Source: Talinum fruticosum
Taxonomy: Eukaryota > Streptophyta > Magnoliopsida > Caryophyllales > Talinaceae
NCBI GenBank assembly: GCA_021018815.1
Contig: JAITYX010000150.1
Coordinates: 62,001-126,000 of the forward strand
DNA: 64,000 nt
Reading direction: 5' to 3'
The position numbers and the translations under genes were made by a program. The notes beneath the pieces were generated by a model, which worked only from the letters and a program-made list of their open reading frames with translations, searched no databases and was not told the DNA's origin. Below are positions 34,863 to 45,703 of the stretch, one piece after another (the first letter of the stretch is position 1; every line of letters begins with the position of its first letter).

Positions 34863-36432
34863 TTGAAGACTCGGACACTACTCTATATCTTTCCGAGTTG
34901 AAGACTCGGACACTACTCTATATCTTTCCGAGTCATGCAAAAGGAATCGGGTATAACGATGTCATTCATATAGAGTTTTGATTCCAAGGCATTCTCTGTG
35001 TCTTAGAAACTTACTTGAGTGAAATAGTATCTTTTCTATGCGATTTGGCCTTCACTTATCTCTTTAATCGCTTTTCGGTTAGCGACTCGGAAAACTTGTT
35101 CTTTATTCCGAGTCCACTCTCACTCAGAATCCGACTTGTGATTATCTACTCTATTGTTTGCAAAGTCGAGCATTCGTAACTCTTTTCATGCTTAGTCTAC
35201 ATCAAGTATCTCCCACTCTAATATTCGTTATGGAACTTGATTCTTTACCTAAGACTAAGTCATATGGAATTCCGAGTATCATGGATATTAGACTCGGAAA
35301 ATTCCATTTCTTTTCGACTCGGATAATCTGTTGATTAATTTTTTCATAATTATTTTATTATCTCGTGTCTAACCTTGGACCAAAGTATTTTATACTTTGA
35401 GAACCGAAGGTATTTTACTTTTGTAGGTTATTCAATCGAGGATATCTTTTCAAACTACAAAAGTAGCCTGGCTCGAACGTCAAATCACCAGCGAGATATG
35501 GCTTTTTACCTTCCCTGCTTTAGTCTCGGAAGATTGTGTCGGAGGTCATGTCGCTTCCATATCCGGAAAAGCTCGGAACGCTAAACTTAACGGTGGATCT
35601 CACCACATTTATCAAGACACAACCAATGGTTTTGGGACTTCCAAGAGAGTTAAACCGTTGTCCAACGTCCATATTTCAACGGATACTTTCGAGTGACTCG
35701 GAAAGCCTTTCACAACGGTCACGAGAAGACTCTCGGTCAGCGAGATGAAGATAACGGCTACTCTGCCTGGTCATCTATAAATAGAAGCCACTTCACAAGA
35801 CTTGAAGGTTGCCGAACATTTTGTCAATACTCCAACTTGAACAAAGTTATTGTATTTACTTTCAATCTTCAACTTACAACTCCCACTCTGTAATTCATTA
35901 CTTTACGAGTTGTAAGGTCTTGTACTTAGTTACAAACTCTTCTTACATTCTTTGTAAGGTCCCTTGACTAAGTCTGTAAAGGTTAACTCGGCTTAGTTGT
36001 CCCTAGCTGTAAGGGTTATCTCAGCTAGGAAGTACTAGATCGAGATAAGGTAACTTCGAGTCTAGGAAAGTTTGTATAGAGTTGTCTAAGGGAGCAACTC
36101 GGGTTCGTCAAGTTCACGGTATTTTGTGGACTCAAAATAGTGGATTTGACTTCGTGTCTGGATTGACACGGGCCGTGGTTTTCTCGCCCCGGGAGGGTTT
36201 CCACGTAAAATCTCCGTGTTCTCTTTACGAGTTCATTCTAGACTCGGACAGCCTTAGTGCTCTTGCCTTTTCGATTCATTGATTTCGAGTCCAATCTTTT
36301 CGACTCTGTTATTAGACTCGGAATCTGTCTTTGCCTCTTTTACGCGCAAAAGTGTATACTTTTAGAAAGAATTTTCTATCACCCTATTCACCCCCTCTAG
36401 GGTGACTCGAGACTCTCCTCGAGCAAACCTTC
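34863..36432 (+). repeat. 5' LTR of the copia element
   Basis: It starts TTGAAGACTCGGACAC and ends GAGCAAACCTTC. It opens with a tandem pair of a 35-bp unit (34864-34898, 34899-34933), each unit bounded by ACTCGGA and its complement TCCGAGT. The TATA box CTATAAATAG is at 35775-35784, so transcription should start near 35810. Motifs ACTCGGA/TCCGAGT recur throughout. Confidence 0.93.
35775..35784 (+). promoter_or_regulatory. TATA box in the 5' LTR
   Basis: CTATAAATAG lies in the middle of the LTR and is preserved at 45042-45051 in the 3' LTR. It is the likely core promoter for the genomic RNA. Confidence 0.7.
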
Positions 36433-36435
36433 AAT

Positions 36436-36447
36436 TGGTATCGAGCC
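36436..36447 (+). other. Primer-binding site of the copia element
   Basis: TGGTATCGAGCC, just inside the 5' LTR, matches the usual initiator Met-tRNA primer site TGGTATCAGAGCC except for a missing A/G beside the CGAG. It is another small change at a CG motif. Confidence 0.8.
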
Positions 36448-36492
36448 TAGCCTTTCGGAAAGGATCTAACGGTCCAAAGGTTTAAAGATCGG

Positions 36493-37500
36493 ATGGCTCG
36501 GAACACCGGAGAGTTCGACGAAGGTAGATCTTCCAACGAGCCACCAAAATTCAAAGGTTCAAATTTCGGTCCTTTGGAAGAAGCTTATGGAATGTTTCCT
36601 CATGGATCACGATGAAGAAGTATGGGAAATCATACAACAAGGAAACTACATTCCAACAAAGACAGATGAATTCAGAATCCTTCCAAAAACAAAGGCTGAG
36701 TTCACGCCGGCGAAGCGAGAGGTTCGAAAGAACTTCAAAGCCATGAACATCCTCATGTGCGCCATAAGCTCGGAAGAATATAATCGAGTCTCTGCCTGTG
36801 ACTCGCTAAAGAGGTGTGGGACACTCTGGTCAACACCTACGAAGGTACAAGTCGGGTGAGACAAGCAAAGATCAGCCGAGTATCTTCACAAATACGAGCT
36901 TTTCAAGATGGAGCCAGAAGAGAACATTACTCGGATGTTCATACGCTTCACTGAGATCACCAACAATCTCAAATCTTTGGGAAAGAAAATCTCCCATGAA
37001 GAAATGTGCCTGGAAAATTCTCGAAGCCTACCCAAGAAACGATGGGGTCCTAAGGTAAGCTGCCATAGAAGAGGCTCGAGAACCTCTCACTCTTGAAGCC
37101 GGACGAGCTCATTGGAAAGCTTCGACTCATGAGATACATCCGGAAGAAGAAGATGCTGAGGGTACTTCCAAAAGGAACATCGCGCTTAAAGCCTCGAGAA
37201 TCCAAAGAAGCAAGTCCAAGCTCCTCGACTCGGAAGATGATCCCATGGCACTCATTGCAAGAGGCTTCAAGAGAATGATGAAGCACAAAAGATGGGACAA
37301 AAGACCAAAAGAAGAATTCTACAAAAGGACAAGAGAGACAGAAAAGGTAAGTTTTCTTCACCTTCAAAGTTATCTTTATCTAAGAATTCTGGATGTTTTG
37401 AATGTGGCGGCAAAGACCACATAGTCAAGGACTCGTCCAAAACGAAGAAGGGACAGGAAGAAGAAAAAGGCCATGATGGCAACATGGAGTGACGAGGATT
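36493..37500 (+). pseudogene. Copia gag (UBN2-type capsid and zinc knuckle), frame-broken
   Basis: ATG at 36493 opens MARNTGEFDEG. The capsid-like core follows: HDEEVWEIIQQGNYIPTKTD, then KAMNILMCAISSEEYNRV, then EENITRMFIRFTEITNNLKSLG, which are typical gag_pre/UBN2 motifs of plant copia elements. A base is missing after ACTCG at about 36806, shifting the frame of the region that should read AKEVWDTLVNTYEG. Further shifts occur near 36890, 37010 and 37108. The knuckle at about 37394 reads CFECGGKDHIVKDSS and lacks the final Cys. Gag would coat genomic RNA in the particle. Confidence 0.82.
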
Positions 37501-38280
37501 CATCCGAAGACGACGAAGACTCGAGATGACTCGAAGTGTCCGATGGCAATTTCGACTCGGAAGCCGAAAGAGAGTCGGACTCGGACTCGGACAACGAGGA
37601 AACTAATCCTCAAGAGGTAATAAATTACTTCCTCAAATTTTCCAAAGTTGATTTAGCTAAGTACATCTTTACTTTGGAAGAAAAGTCCAATTCGATTCTT
37701 CTCATTTCAAGGAACAACTTGAGTCAATCACTTTTGAGAGCACTTCTTTAAAAAATGAATTGGAAAAGCTGAGACTCACACTCGAGAGAACTCAAGACAA
37801 GTGCTCAAACTAATGAGGCCGAGTCTAAGTTACTCGAGAAAGAAAATGAGCAAGCGAAACGAAGCTCATTGAGTCTCAAGATCTGGTTTTAAAGTTTTCT
37901 CAAGGACGGAAGAACCTTGATATGCTCTTAGGATCACAATGTGTCTCTTTTAGAAAAGAAGGTCTTGGTTTCAACAAGGAGGAAGAATCTAATTCTTACT
38001 CGGAATTGTTCAAAAGGATTCCGAAGCTGTTAAGTTCAAAAAGGCTGAGCATGGTCCCATTCATAAAAATGAAAGGAGGACTAAACCCGGACCTATTTAC
38101 AAAAGGAAACCCTTTTCTCCTGTTTCAAAAGGAAAGGTTTTTAAAAGGAAAGAGACACGGACTCGGTTCTACGAAGGAAGAAGACTCAGAATCGGACTAA
38201 ACCCAAAGTTGTTCAAATCCGGGTTCCGAAGCACCTTCTTCCTCGAAAAGGACCACGAGTAAGGAATGTTCTTGGGTTCG
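37500..38280 (+). pseudogene. Extended gag tail: acidic region and coiled coil
   Basis: After the knuckle come acidic Ser/Asp stretches (DEDSSEDDEDS, ERESDSDSDNEET) and then NYFLKFSKVDLAKYIFTLEEK. A heptad-like region at about 37740-37900 (LKNELEKLRLTLERTQDKC in one frame) follows, then basic residues. A long coiled-coil gag extension is known for Sireviruses, where it can bind a dynein light chain-like protein. That link is family knowledge, not shown here. Multiple frame changes interrupt it. Confidence 0.6.
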
Positions 38281-38337
38281 TTAGAGGAAGTGAGAAGGGT
38301 TAGATTCTCTCTGTTTTGCGGAGTCACTCAGAAAAGA

Positions 38338-38700
38338 TCAAAGGACACTGGTACCTGGACAGCGGATGTTCTCGACACATGTCGGGTGACCAAGGACTCT
38401 TTTACGAGCTGAAGTCATATAAAGGAGGAAAGGTGACCTTTGGTGATGACGAGCAAAGGCAAGATAGTGGGCATTGGGAAGATTGGTAATGAAAACAATC
38501 TGGTGAGCCCGGTCTACCTTGTCAAAGGACTAAAGTACAACTTACTTAGCATCTCCCGGCTTTGTGACAAAGGTCAAGAGGTAAAATTCACTCAATCCAA
38601 GTGCTACATCACGAGATGAGACCACCAAAGAGGTAAAGCTCTCGGGTAAGAGATCGGGTAATACCTACATCATCCCTCTTTCGACCCAAGTCAGAACTTA
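38338..38700 (+). pseudogene. Copia aspartic protease region
   Basis: HWYLDSGCSRHMSG with the catalytic DSG at 38358-38366 identifies the retropepsin. KGGKVTFG then IGKIG and VKGLKYNLLSISRLCDKG (about 38525-38575) match the normal downstream protease sequence. A shift near 38450 and a stop introduced at CACGAGATGAGACC (about 38610) break the frame. Protease would cut the Gag-Pol polyprotein. Confidence 0.8.
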
Positions 38701-38719
38701 TCTGTTTAAAAGCATATCT

Positions 38720-39640
38720 TCAAGATGATTCTTGGATTTGGCATCGTAGATTAGGTCATATTAGCATGCATACTCTCAAAAAGCTTGCATCTCATCATCC
38801 GGTTAGAGGATTACCTAAGCTGTGCGTTTGAGAAGGATAAAGTATGTGGAGCATGCACCGAGAGGAAACAAGTCGAGATCTTCATTCAAATCTCTGAAGA
38901 CAGTTTCCACATCCAACGTGCTTGAATTACTACACATGGACTTATGTGGTGAAATCCCTGTAAAGAGTCTCGGAGGTAAATCTTACATACTTGTTATTAT
39001 TGATGATTTTCAAGATTTACCTGGGTGTGTTTTCTCAAACATAAGAATGAAGCCTTCAAGGAGTTCAGCAAGCTCTGTAGAAAGATTCAAGTTGAGTCTC
39101 GGACTCGGATTCAAAAGATTCGAGCCGACCATGGAAGGGAGTTCGATTACTCAGAATTCTCGAGTTTTGTGACAAGAATGGAATTTCTCACAACTTCTCA
39201 GCACCCGGAACTCCTCAACGAGAATGGAGTAGTTGAGAGAAAGAACAGAACCCTTGAAGAAATAGCAAGGACGATGATGATTGAACACAACTTGCCTTAC
39301 TATTTACGGGCGAGAGCGATAAACACGACCAACTACACTCTCAATCGATGCCTCATCGGACCTATTCTGAAGAAAACACCTTATGAGCTCTACAAAGGGA
39401 GGAAGCCAAATATTTCCCATTTTAGATCTTTTGGATGTAAGTGCTTTGTCCACAACAACGGTAAGGATCATCGACCAAGTTTGATGCTCGGTCGAGACGA
39501 AGGAATCTTTCTAGGTTACTCTTCTCATAGCAAAGCTTACCGTATATTCAACAAGAGAACTAACAAAGTGGAAGAAAGTATCCACGTAGTGTTTGATGAG
39601 CTTGAACAGGGAAAACCAAGTGAATCTTCATACTCGAAGC
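38720..39640 (+). pseudogene. Copia integrase, frame-broken
   Basis: The HHCC finger reads WHRRLGHISMHTLKKLASHH, then VCGACTERKQV at about 38838-38880. The DDE core shows LLHMDLCGE (first Asp) at about 38935, IRADHGREFD (second Asp) at about 39125 and NGVVERKNRTLEE (Glu) at 39220-39260. The C-terminal copia block follows with FGCKCFVHNNGKD, GIFLGYSSHSKAYRIFN and HVVFDE. Frame changes fall in the finger (about 38818, 38880) and near 39025. The frame from 39025 to 39678 is open for 217 residues. Confidence 0.88.
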
Positions 39641-39939
39641 TGAAGCTCGAAAGGATGACGACGAAGATGAGTCTATAAAGACTCAGAAGGAGATCACTCG
39701 GAACGAGGAAGCTCGAGAATGAGACAACTCAAGAGGTCGCTCCGAACGAGCAAGTCAATGAAGAGGATCACTCGGAACAAGCTTCGAAGATCAAGCAATT
39801 CAACCCACAAACCTGGTGAATCAAAGGACTGGTAAAGCATTCAAATTTACTTCCAGTCATCCCCAAGAAAACATTATTTCGATATCAACGAGTGGGGTAA
39901 GAACTCGTTCTTCTCTTCATAATCTATGTGCATTCACTG

Positions 39940-40800
39940 CATTCATTTCACTAACTGAACCCAAAAATGCACTAGAAGCCCTTAATGAACCCGAATGGGT
40001 AGAGGCCATGCAAGAAGAGCTGAATCAATTCGAGAGAAACCAAGTCCGGACTCGACCAACCGACCTTCGACCACCCAGTTATAGGAACCAAATGGGTTTT
40101 CAAAAACAAAGCTGGATGAGGGTGGAATAGTAGTCGAAATAAGGCTAGACTTGTAGCTCGAGGTTACAATCAAGAAGAAGGAATTGATTGTGGGGAAACC
40201 TTTGCACCAGTAGCTAGAATTGAAGCCATTAGAATACTTGTTGGCATTTGCATCCTGCATGCATATTAAATTATATCAAATGGATGTTAAGTGTGCCTTT
40301 CTCAATGGTTTTATTGAAGAAGAAGTTTATGTCGAGCAGCCTCCTGGTTTTGAAAACTCAGAATTTCCAAATCATGTTTTCAAACTCCAAAAGGCTCTCT
40401 ATGGTCTTAAGCAAGCCCCTAGAGCTTGGTATGAAAGACTGAGCGACTTCTTGGTTCAAAATGATTTCAAAAGAGGTCGGATCGACAAGACTCTATTCAT
40501 AAAGACCAAAGAGAAAGATTTTCTCATTGTTCAAATATATGTTGATGATATTATTTTCGGTGCCACTAATGAATTTCTATGTCGAGAATTTTACGAGTTG
40601 ATGAGTCAAGAGTTCCAAATGAGCATGATGGGAGAACTCAACTTCTTCCTTGGGCTGCAAATCAAACAAGACAAAGATGGAATCTTTGTTCATCAATCGA
40701 AATACACCAAGGAACTGCTGAAGAAATATAAACTTCAAGATGCAAGGCACGCATCGACCCCTATGAGCGACGAGTATAAAGCTCGACTCGGATGAGATAG
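39940..40800 (+). pseudogene. Copia reverse transcriptase, mostly open
   Basis: ALNEPEWVEAMQEELNQFERN at about 39970 starts the RVT_2 domain. Frame breaks at 40030-40230 cover the segment around [14 protein letters not shown] (here altered). The frame 40220-40795 is open for 191 residues with QMDVKCAFLNGFIEEEVYVE, PPGFE, LKQAPRAWYERLS and the catalytic YVDDIIFG at about 40540-40563. Then come LGLQIKQ and the thumb. It copies the element RNA to DNA. Confidence 0.9.
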
Positions 40801-41487
40801 GTAAGGCGATAGATCGAAACTCTATCGAGGTATGATTGGATCACTACTATATCTTACTTCAAGCGAGACCAGATATAATGTTCAATGTTTGCTTATGCGC
40901 ACGATTTCAAGCTAATCCAAAGGAATCACATCTCACTTGCGGTGAAGAGAATATTCGAGATATCTTGCAGGCACTCGAGAATCTAGGACTATGGTACTCC
41001 GGAGACTCGGAGCCGACTCGACTGGGTACTCGAGACGCGGACTATGCGAGGATACAAAGTTGATCGAAAGAGCACATCCGGAGCTTGCCAATTTACGGGT
41101 CAATCCCTAATATCCTGGCACTCAAAGAAGCAAAACTCGGTAGCTCTATCAGCTGCGGAAGCTGAATATATTGCCAGCTGGAGCTTGTTGCGCTCAGATT
41201 CTCTGGATAAAACAACACTTGAAGGATCTTGGACTATCTCTCAACTTCGGTTCCAATCAAGTGTGACAATCAAAGCGCAATCAGTATCACTAAGAATCCT
41301 GTCCGAGCACTCAAAAACAAAGCATATTGAGGTCAGGTATCACTTCTTACGCGATCACTCGGAAAAGGGTGACATTACACTTGAATTTATTCCGACTAAT
41401 CTTCAATTAGCTGATATCTTTACTAAGCCACTTGGTGAAGATCAATTGCATTTTATTCGGAATGAGCTTGGTATGTTAAATGTTTAG
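40800..41487 (+). pseudogene. Copia RNase H and end of pol
   Basis: PDIMFNVCLCARFQANPKESH (about 40870) is the connection segment. The RNase H core begins near 41040 with DRKSTSGACQFTGQSLISWHSKKQ and ALSAAEAEYIA (catalytic Glu). After frame changes near 41175 and 41265 it continues KHIEVRYHFLRDH, IPTNLQLADIFTKPLGEDQ, and a TAG stop at 41485-41487. Shifts at 40940-41050 fall at CTCGAG/CTCGG motifs. Confidence 0.85.
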
Positions 41488-41876
41488 TTTTGTGTTATGA
41501 TTAGTGCATATTTACGTGCTCTGTGCCTTCATTGTCAATAACCATTAGTTCGATTGATCACGTGATACTTGGGCTGATAGTTATTTCTGTGTTTCGAGTC
41601 ACTCGAAACTTTTACGAGTCAAACTCGGACGTAAGAGAAATCTGGACATCAAATTTTACGAAGCTATCTCTAGAACAGTGGAGAGTTTCGGATTATAATT
41701 TCAAACTCTTTCTCTCTCTCTTTCTCGAGCGCTGCGATCGGATCTTAACCGCAGATTTCAAACCACTGATATCTCAACCGTTGAAGAAGAACTGTCACAC
41801 CGGGCATTAATGATCGATGGACGGGTGAGACGGAACGGAGTTACTTAACGGATAGTGAACGGGCGCGCGTACTCAT

Positions 41877-41885
41877 TATATATAA
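41877..41885 (+). promoter_or_regulatory. TATA-like motif upstream of the extra 3' ORF
   Basis: TATATATAA lies 390 bases after the pol stop and 242 before the ORF ATG at 42127. A CT-rich leader-like stretch and a GTAAGTTT donor-like site (42017) lie between. It could be an internal promoter for the 3' ORF; this is inferred only. Confidence 0.35.
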
Positions 41886-42126
41886 CGTCTATATATCTTC
41901 CTCTCGGTATTCTAAAACTCCTTCCCTCTCAAACGAAAACCCTCTCGCGGAAGTTTTCTACGTGAACAGTGACCCTTGATCGTCTGCAAGTGTTGAAGAA
42001 GCTCTCTCTCTCTCTCGTAAGTTTTCGATTGCTCTCTTCTCATTTTCTTCTACCATTTTCGTTTTCTTCTCTTCTACATCTCTTTCTCTTTCTCTTTCGA
42101 AAAGTTTCATCTTTTCATCTCTCACA

Positions 42127-43858
42127 ATGCCTAAACGCGGAAACCATCCCGATTTCCGGGTTTCCTCCTCCTCTAAAAAGCCTCGCACCAACAAGCCGGA
42201 AAGCTCAACCCATTCTAAACCCATTGTCACCTAGCATCTTGCGTCTGGACGACAAGTTCTTCCCAACAACCAAATTCTCCTGGTTGTCCAACATCCAAAC
42301 CACGGGAGTTTACCATTTCTTGTGTTTCAGCGAGTTCATCTATCCTGAACTCGTTTCGAGTTCTATACTCACCTCTCTCACTCCGAAAATGTTCTAACCT
42401 CTCGGGTTCGGAACATTACTGTTACGTATCAACACCTCCCTCCTTCACCGTCCTGTTCAAAGTATCTTCTCTCTTCTTGAACAGCAACCCTATCCCCTTC
42501 ACTTGAAGTCGCCGACGACTTCTTTGAAAAGTATGCTAAAGAATTCCCCGGGTCCGGAAAGAACTTTTACGTGACTCGGTTGAAGTCGAAGCCGAGCTTC
42601 GTGTTTCTGCTGATGAGAACCTTTTTCTCACGGCATTCTAGCAAGGAGAACCCCAACTCCAAGCACCTCAAAGCCCTCTTCGATATCCCGGAGGGATACG
42701 AAGTCGACCTTTTCCCTCCATCATTGAGCGGATGGCAGTCGTGTCGGCTCGACTCCAAACCAAGAAGAACACCTCCCTTCCTTTCGGTGCTCTTCTCACC
42801 CTTGTTTTCAAACAATTCCAAGTTCCTCTTCCCTCGACCCTAACGCGGTGTCCGAGGCGGCCATTGTGGTCGGCAAGAAGGAACTTCGGGGTACGGATAC
42901 CAGGAAACTAACCACGGTGTGCGGGTTCACAACTTCGAGCCGAGGCCTCCTTCTCCACCTCGGACTTAGAAATCAACCCCTCTCCCTCTTCCCTCTTCAC
43001 CTGGTGGTGCCTCCACCTCCGAGTGCTTCCAAAACTCTCTCCGCCCTCTTGTCTCCTGTCTTCATGGACAAGATCACCTCTGTGTCTTCGATTTCAAAGA
43101 CATGCTCGGAGGTTTCAAGTCCGTGCTTCGGGTCCGACCATCAACCAAAAGACCGGTCGAGTCCCAAATCCGAGAGCAGCGAGTCTCTCGTTCTTGAGAT
43201 GAGAGAGCTGGTTAAGGAGCAGAAGGAGCTGGCTGAGCTCCTCGGAGAGAGACGGTCCAAGGCGGCTCGGGACCCGGATGACTCGGACCCATCCGAGGCG
43301 TCTTCGAGCCCGAGCCCGACCTCCTCGGACGACGAGAAGCCGAGGAAGCAGAGGAAGAAGCTACGGATGCGGCGGAGGACGCCGAGGAACCTGCGGCCGA
43401 GGCAGCCCATTCCGAGCAAAGGGAAGAAGAGGCCGTGGCAACTGCCGAGGGACGACCTGCTCCCAAGCTCAAATTGCTGTACTCGGCTCGGACAGCGATC
43501 CGAGTGGGTCGAAGATCTCGCTCCTCCGGCGAGTCGGCCGGAGCAGCCCCTCCAGCCCCTGAGGTCCCAAGGGAAGAACCCCTCGATCCACTTTCTCCGG
43601 GTCGACCATTCGGAGCTGAGCCCCTGCGAATTGTCCCGGTTCTCCCTTCGCCGCGCTCAAGCACATCGTCAAGATCATATCGGCGCGGCGCACCTCCGCC
43701 TCCACTCGAAATCCCCTCCTTCCTAGTTGGAGCCATGCACCGAGTCACAATTCCTCGGTGTCTCCGAATTTCGCTTCAAAACTTTCTTTTTGTCCGGACA
43801 ACTTATGTGTCTTACTTGTACTTTTCTCCCTTCTTTTTGTTACTTGTTTTTGCTTGAA
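42127..43858 (+). pseudogene. Env-like / extra ORF region of the Sirevirus-like element
   Basis: ATG at 42127 begins MPKRGNHPDFRVSSSSKKPR. After shifts the chain continues DDKFFPTTKFSWLSNIQTTGVYHFLCFSEF, then a middle part at 42848-43440 with EMRELVKEQKELAELLGERRS (coiled-coil-like) and alternating acidic and basic repeats. The last frame (43435-43857) is Pro/Ser-rich and ends in a hydrophobic segment, LYFSPFFLLLVFA. Sireviruses often carry such an env-like ORF between pol and the 3' LTR; its function is unproven in the family. At least four frame changes occur. I see no host gene match. Confidence 0.55.
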
Positions 43859-43860
43859 AG

Positions 43861-43876
43861 GCAAGGGGGAGAAATG
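43861..43876 (+). other. Upstream polypurine-like tract
   Basis: GCAAGGGGGAGAAATG follows the last ORF about 260 bases before the 3' LTR. It resembles the GGGGGAGA tract seen near copia 3' ends. It may be an accessory polypurine tract. Confidence 0.45.
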
Positions 43877-44125
43877 TAGTCGAAACTGGTTGTCTTGTTT
43901 AGGGGAGTTTATTCCCTTGATATTTTTAATGAATTAAAGCATTTCTTTATTAATTTATGAGTTCTTTCTTTTACGAGTTAATGAGTTCAAGCATACTTTA
44001 ATTTGCTCGATATATTGTATATTGCTCCGATCTATTCAATATGCCTTACTTTTTATCAAACTACTCGGAATCAATCTATTTCCCTCTAACAAAGTTTACG
44101 TGTAAGTATGGAATGCCTTTCATCA

Positions 44126-44135
44126 AAAGGGGAGA
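44126..44135 (+). other. Polypurine tract
   Basis: AAAAGGGGAG directly abuts the 3' LTR start and would prime plus-strand DNA synthesis. Confidence 0.8.
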
Positions 44136-45698
44136 TTGAAGACTCGGACACTACTCTATATCTTTCGAGTTGAAGACTCGGACACTACTCTATATCTTTC
44201 GAGTCATGCAAAAGGAATCGGGTATAACGATGTCATTCATATAGAGTTTTGATTCCAAGGCATTCTCTGTGTCTTAGAAACTTACTTGAGTGAAATAGTA
44301 TCTTTTCTATGCGATTTGGCCTTCACTTATCTCTTTAATCGCTTTTCGGTTAGCGACTCGGAAAACTTGTTCTTTATTCCGAGTCCACTCTCACTCAGAA
44401 TCGACTTGTGATTATCTACTCTATTGTTTGCAAAGTCAGCATTCGTAGCTCTTTTCATGCTTAGTCTACATCAAGTATCTCCCACTCTAATATTCGTTAT
44501 GGAACTTGATTCTTTACCTAAGACTAAGTCATATGGAATTCCGAGTATCATGGATATTAGACTCGGAAAATTCCATTTCTTTTCGACTCGAGATAATCTG
44601 TTGATTAATTTTTCATAATTATTTTATTATCTCGTGTCTAACCTTGGACCAAAGTATTTTATACTTTGAGAACCGAAAGGTATTTTACTTTTGTAGGTTA
44701 TTCAATCGAGGATATCTTTTCAAACTACAAAAGTAGCCGGCTTCGAACGTCAAATCACCAGCGAGATATGGCTTTTTACCTTCCCTGCTTTAGTCTCGGA
44801 AGATTGTGTCGGAGGCCATGCGCTTCCATATCCGGAAAAGCTGGAACGCTAAGCTTAACGGTGGATCTCACCACATTTATCAAGACACAACCAATGGTTT
44901 TGGGACTTCCAAGAGAGTTAAACCGTTGTCCAACGTCCATATTTCAACGGATACTTTCCGAGTGACTCGGAAAGCCTTTCACAACGGTCACGAAGACTCT
45001 CGGTCAGCGAGATGAAGATAACGGCTACTCTGCCTGGTCATCTATAAATAGAAGCCACTTCACAAGACTTGAAGGTTGCCGAACATTTTGTCAATACTCC
45101 AACTTGAACAAAGTTATTGTATTTACTTTCAATCTTCAACTTACAACTCCCACTCTGTAATTCATTACTTTACGAGTTGTAAGGTCTTGTACTTAGTTAC
45201 AAACTCTTCTTACATTCTTTGTAAGGTCCCTTGACTAAGTCTGTAAAGGTTAACTCAGCTTAGTTGTCCCTAGCTGTAAGGGTTATCTCAGCTAGGAAGT
45301 ACTAGATCGGATAAGGTAGCTTCGAGTCTAGGAAAGTTTGTATAGAGTTGTCTAAGGGAGCAACTCGGGTTCCGTCAAGTTCACGGTATTTTGTGGACTC
45401 AAAATAGTGGATTTGACTTCGTGTCTGGATTGACACGGGCCGTGGTTTTCCGCCCCGGGAGGGTTTCCACGTAAAATCTCCGTGTTCTCTTTCTCGAGTT
45501 CATTCTAGACTCGGACAGTCTTTGTGCTCTTGCCTTTTCGATTCATTGATTTCGAGTCCAATCTTTTCGACTCTGTTATTAGACTCGTAATCTGTCTTTG
45601 CCTCTTTTCTACGCAAAAGTGTATACTTTCGTAAAGAATTTTCTATCACCCTATTCACCCCCTCTAGGGTGACTCGGACTCTCCTCGAGCAAACCTTC
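44136..45698 (+). repeat. 3' LTR of the copia element
   Basis: It matches the 5' LTR end to end, including the tandem units at its start (34 bases each here, lacking one C per unit) and the TATA box at 45042. By eye there are about two dozen differences, mostly short indels touching CG motifs. It is followed at once by the target duplication GGGGT. Confidence 0.93.
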
Positions 45699-45703
45699 GG
45701 GGT

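Larger units (their letters stand above)
34863..45698 (+). mobile_element. Sirevirus-like Ty1/copia retrotransposon with both LTRs
   Basis: Two LTRs of about 1.57 kb flank a 7.7-kb interior with a primer-binding site, gag, protease, integrase, reverse transcriptase, RNase H, an extra 3' ORF region and a polypurine tract. The 5-bp target duplication GGGGT is at 34858-34862 and 45699-45703. The copia order (integrase before RT), a long gag with coiled coil, and an added ORF between RNase H and the 3' LTR are features of Sireviruses. Frames are broken at many points, so as assembled it is not autonomous. LTR similarity implies a recent insertion into an older gypsy-like element. Confidence 0.93.

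Noticed and set aside
34864..34933. Tandem units at the LTR start considered as a CRISPR-like array
   Set aside because: Only two units with no spacers, within a plant LTR retrotransposon.
43212..43748. 178-residue minus-strand frame rich in Ser and Ala
   Set aside because: It is antisense to the GC-rich part of the extra copia ORF; a compositional shadow.
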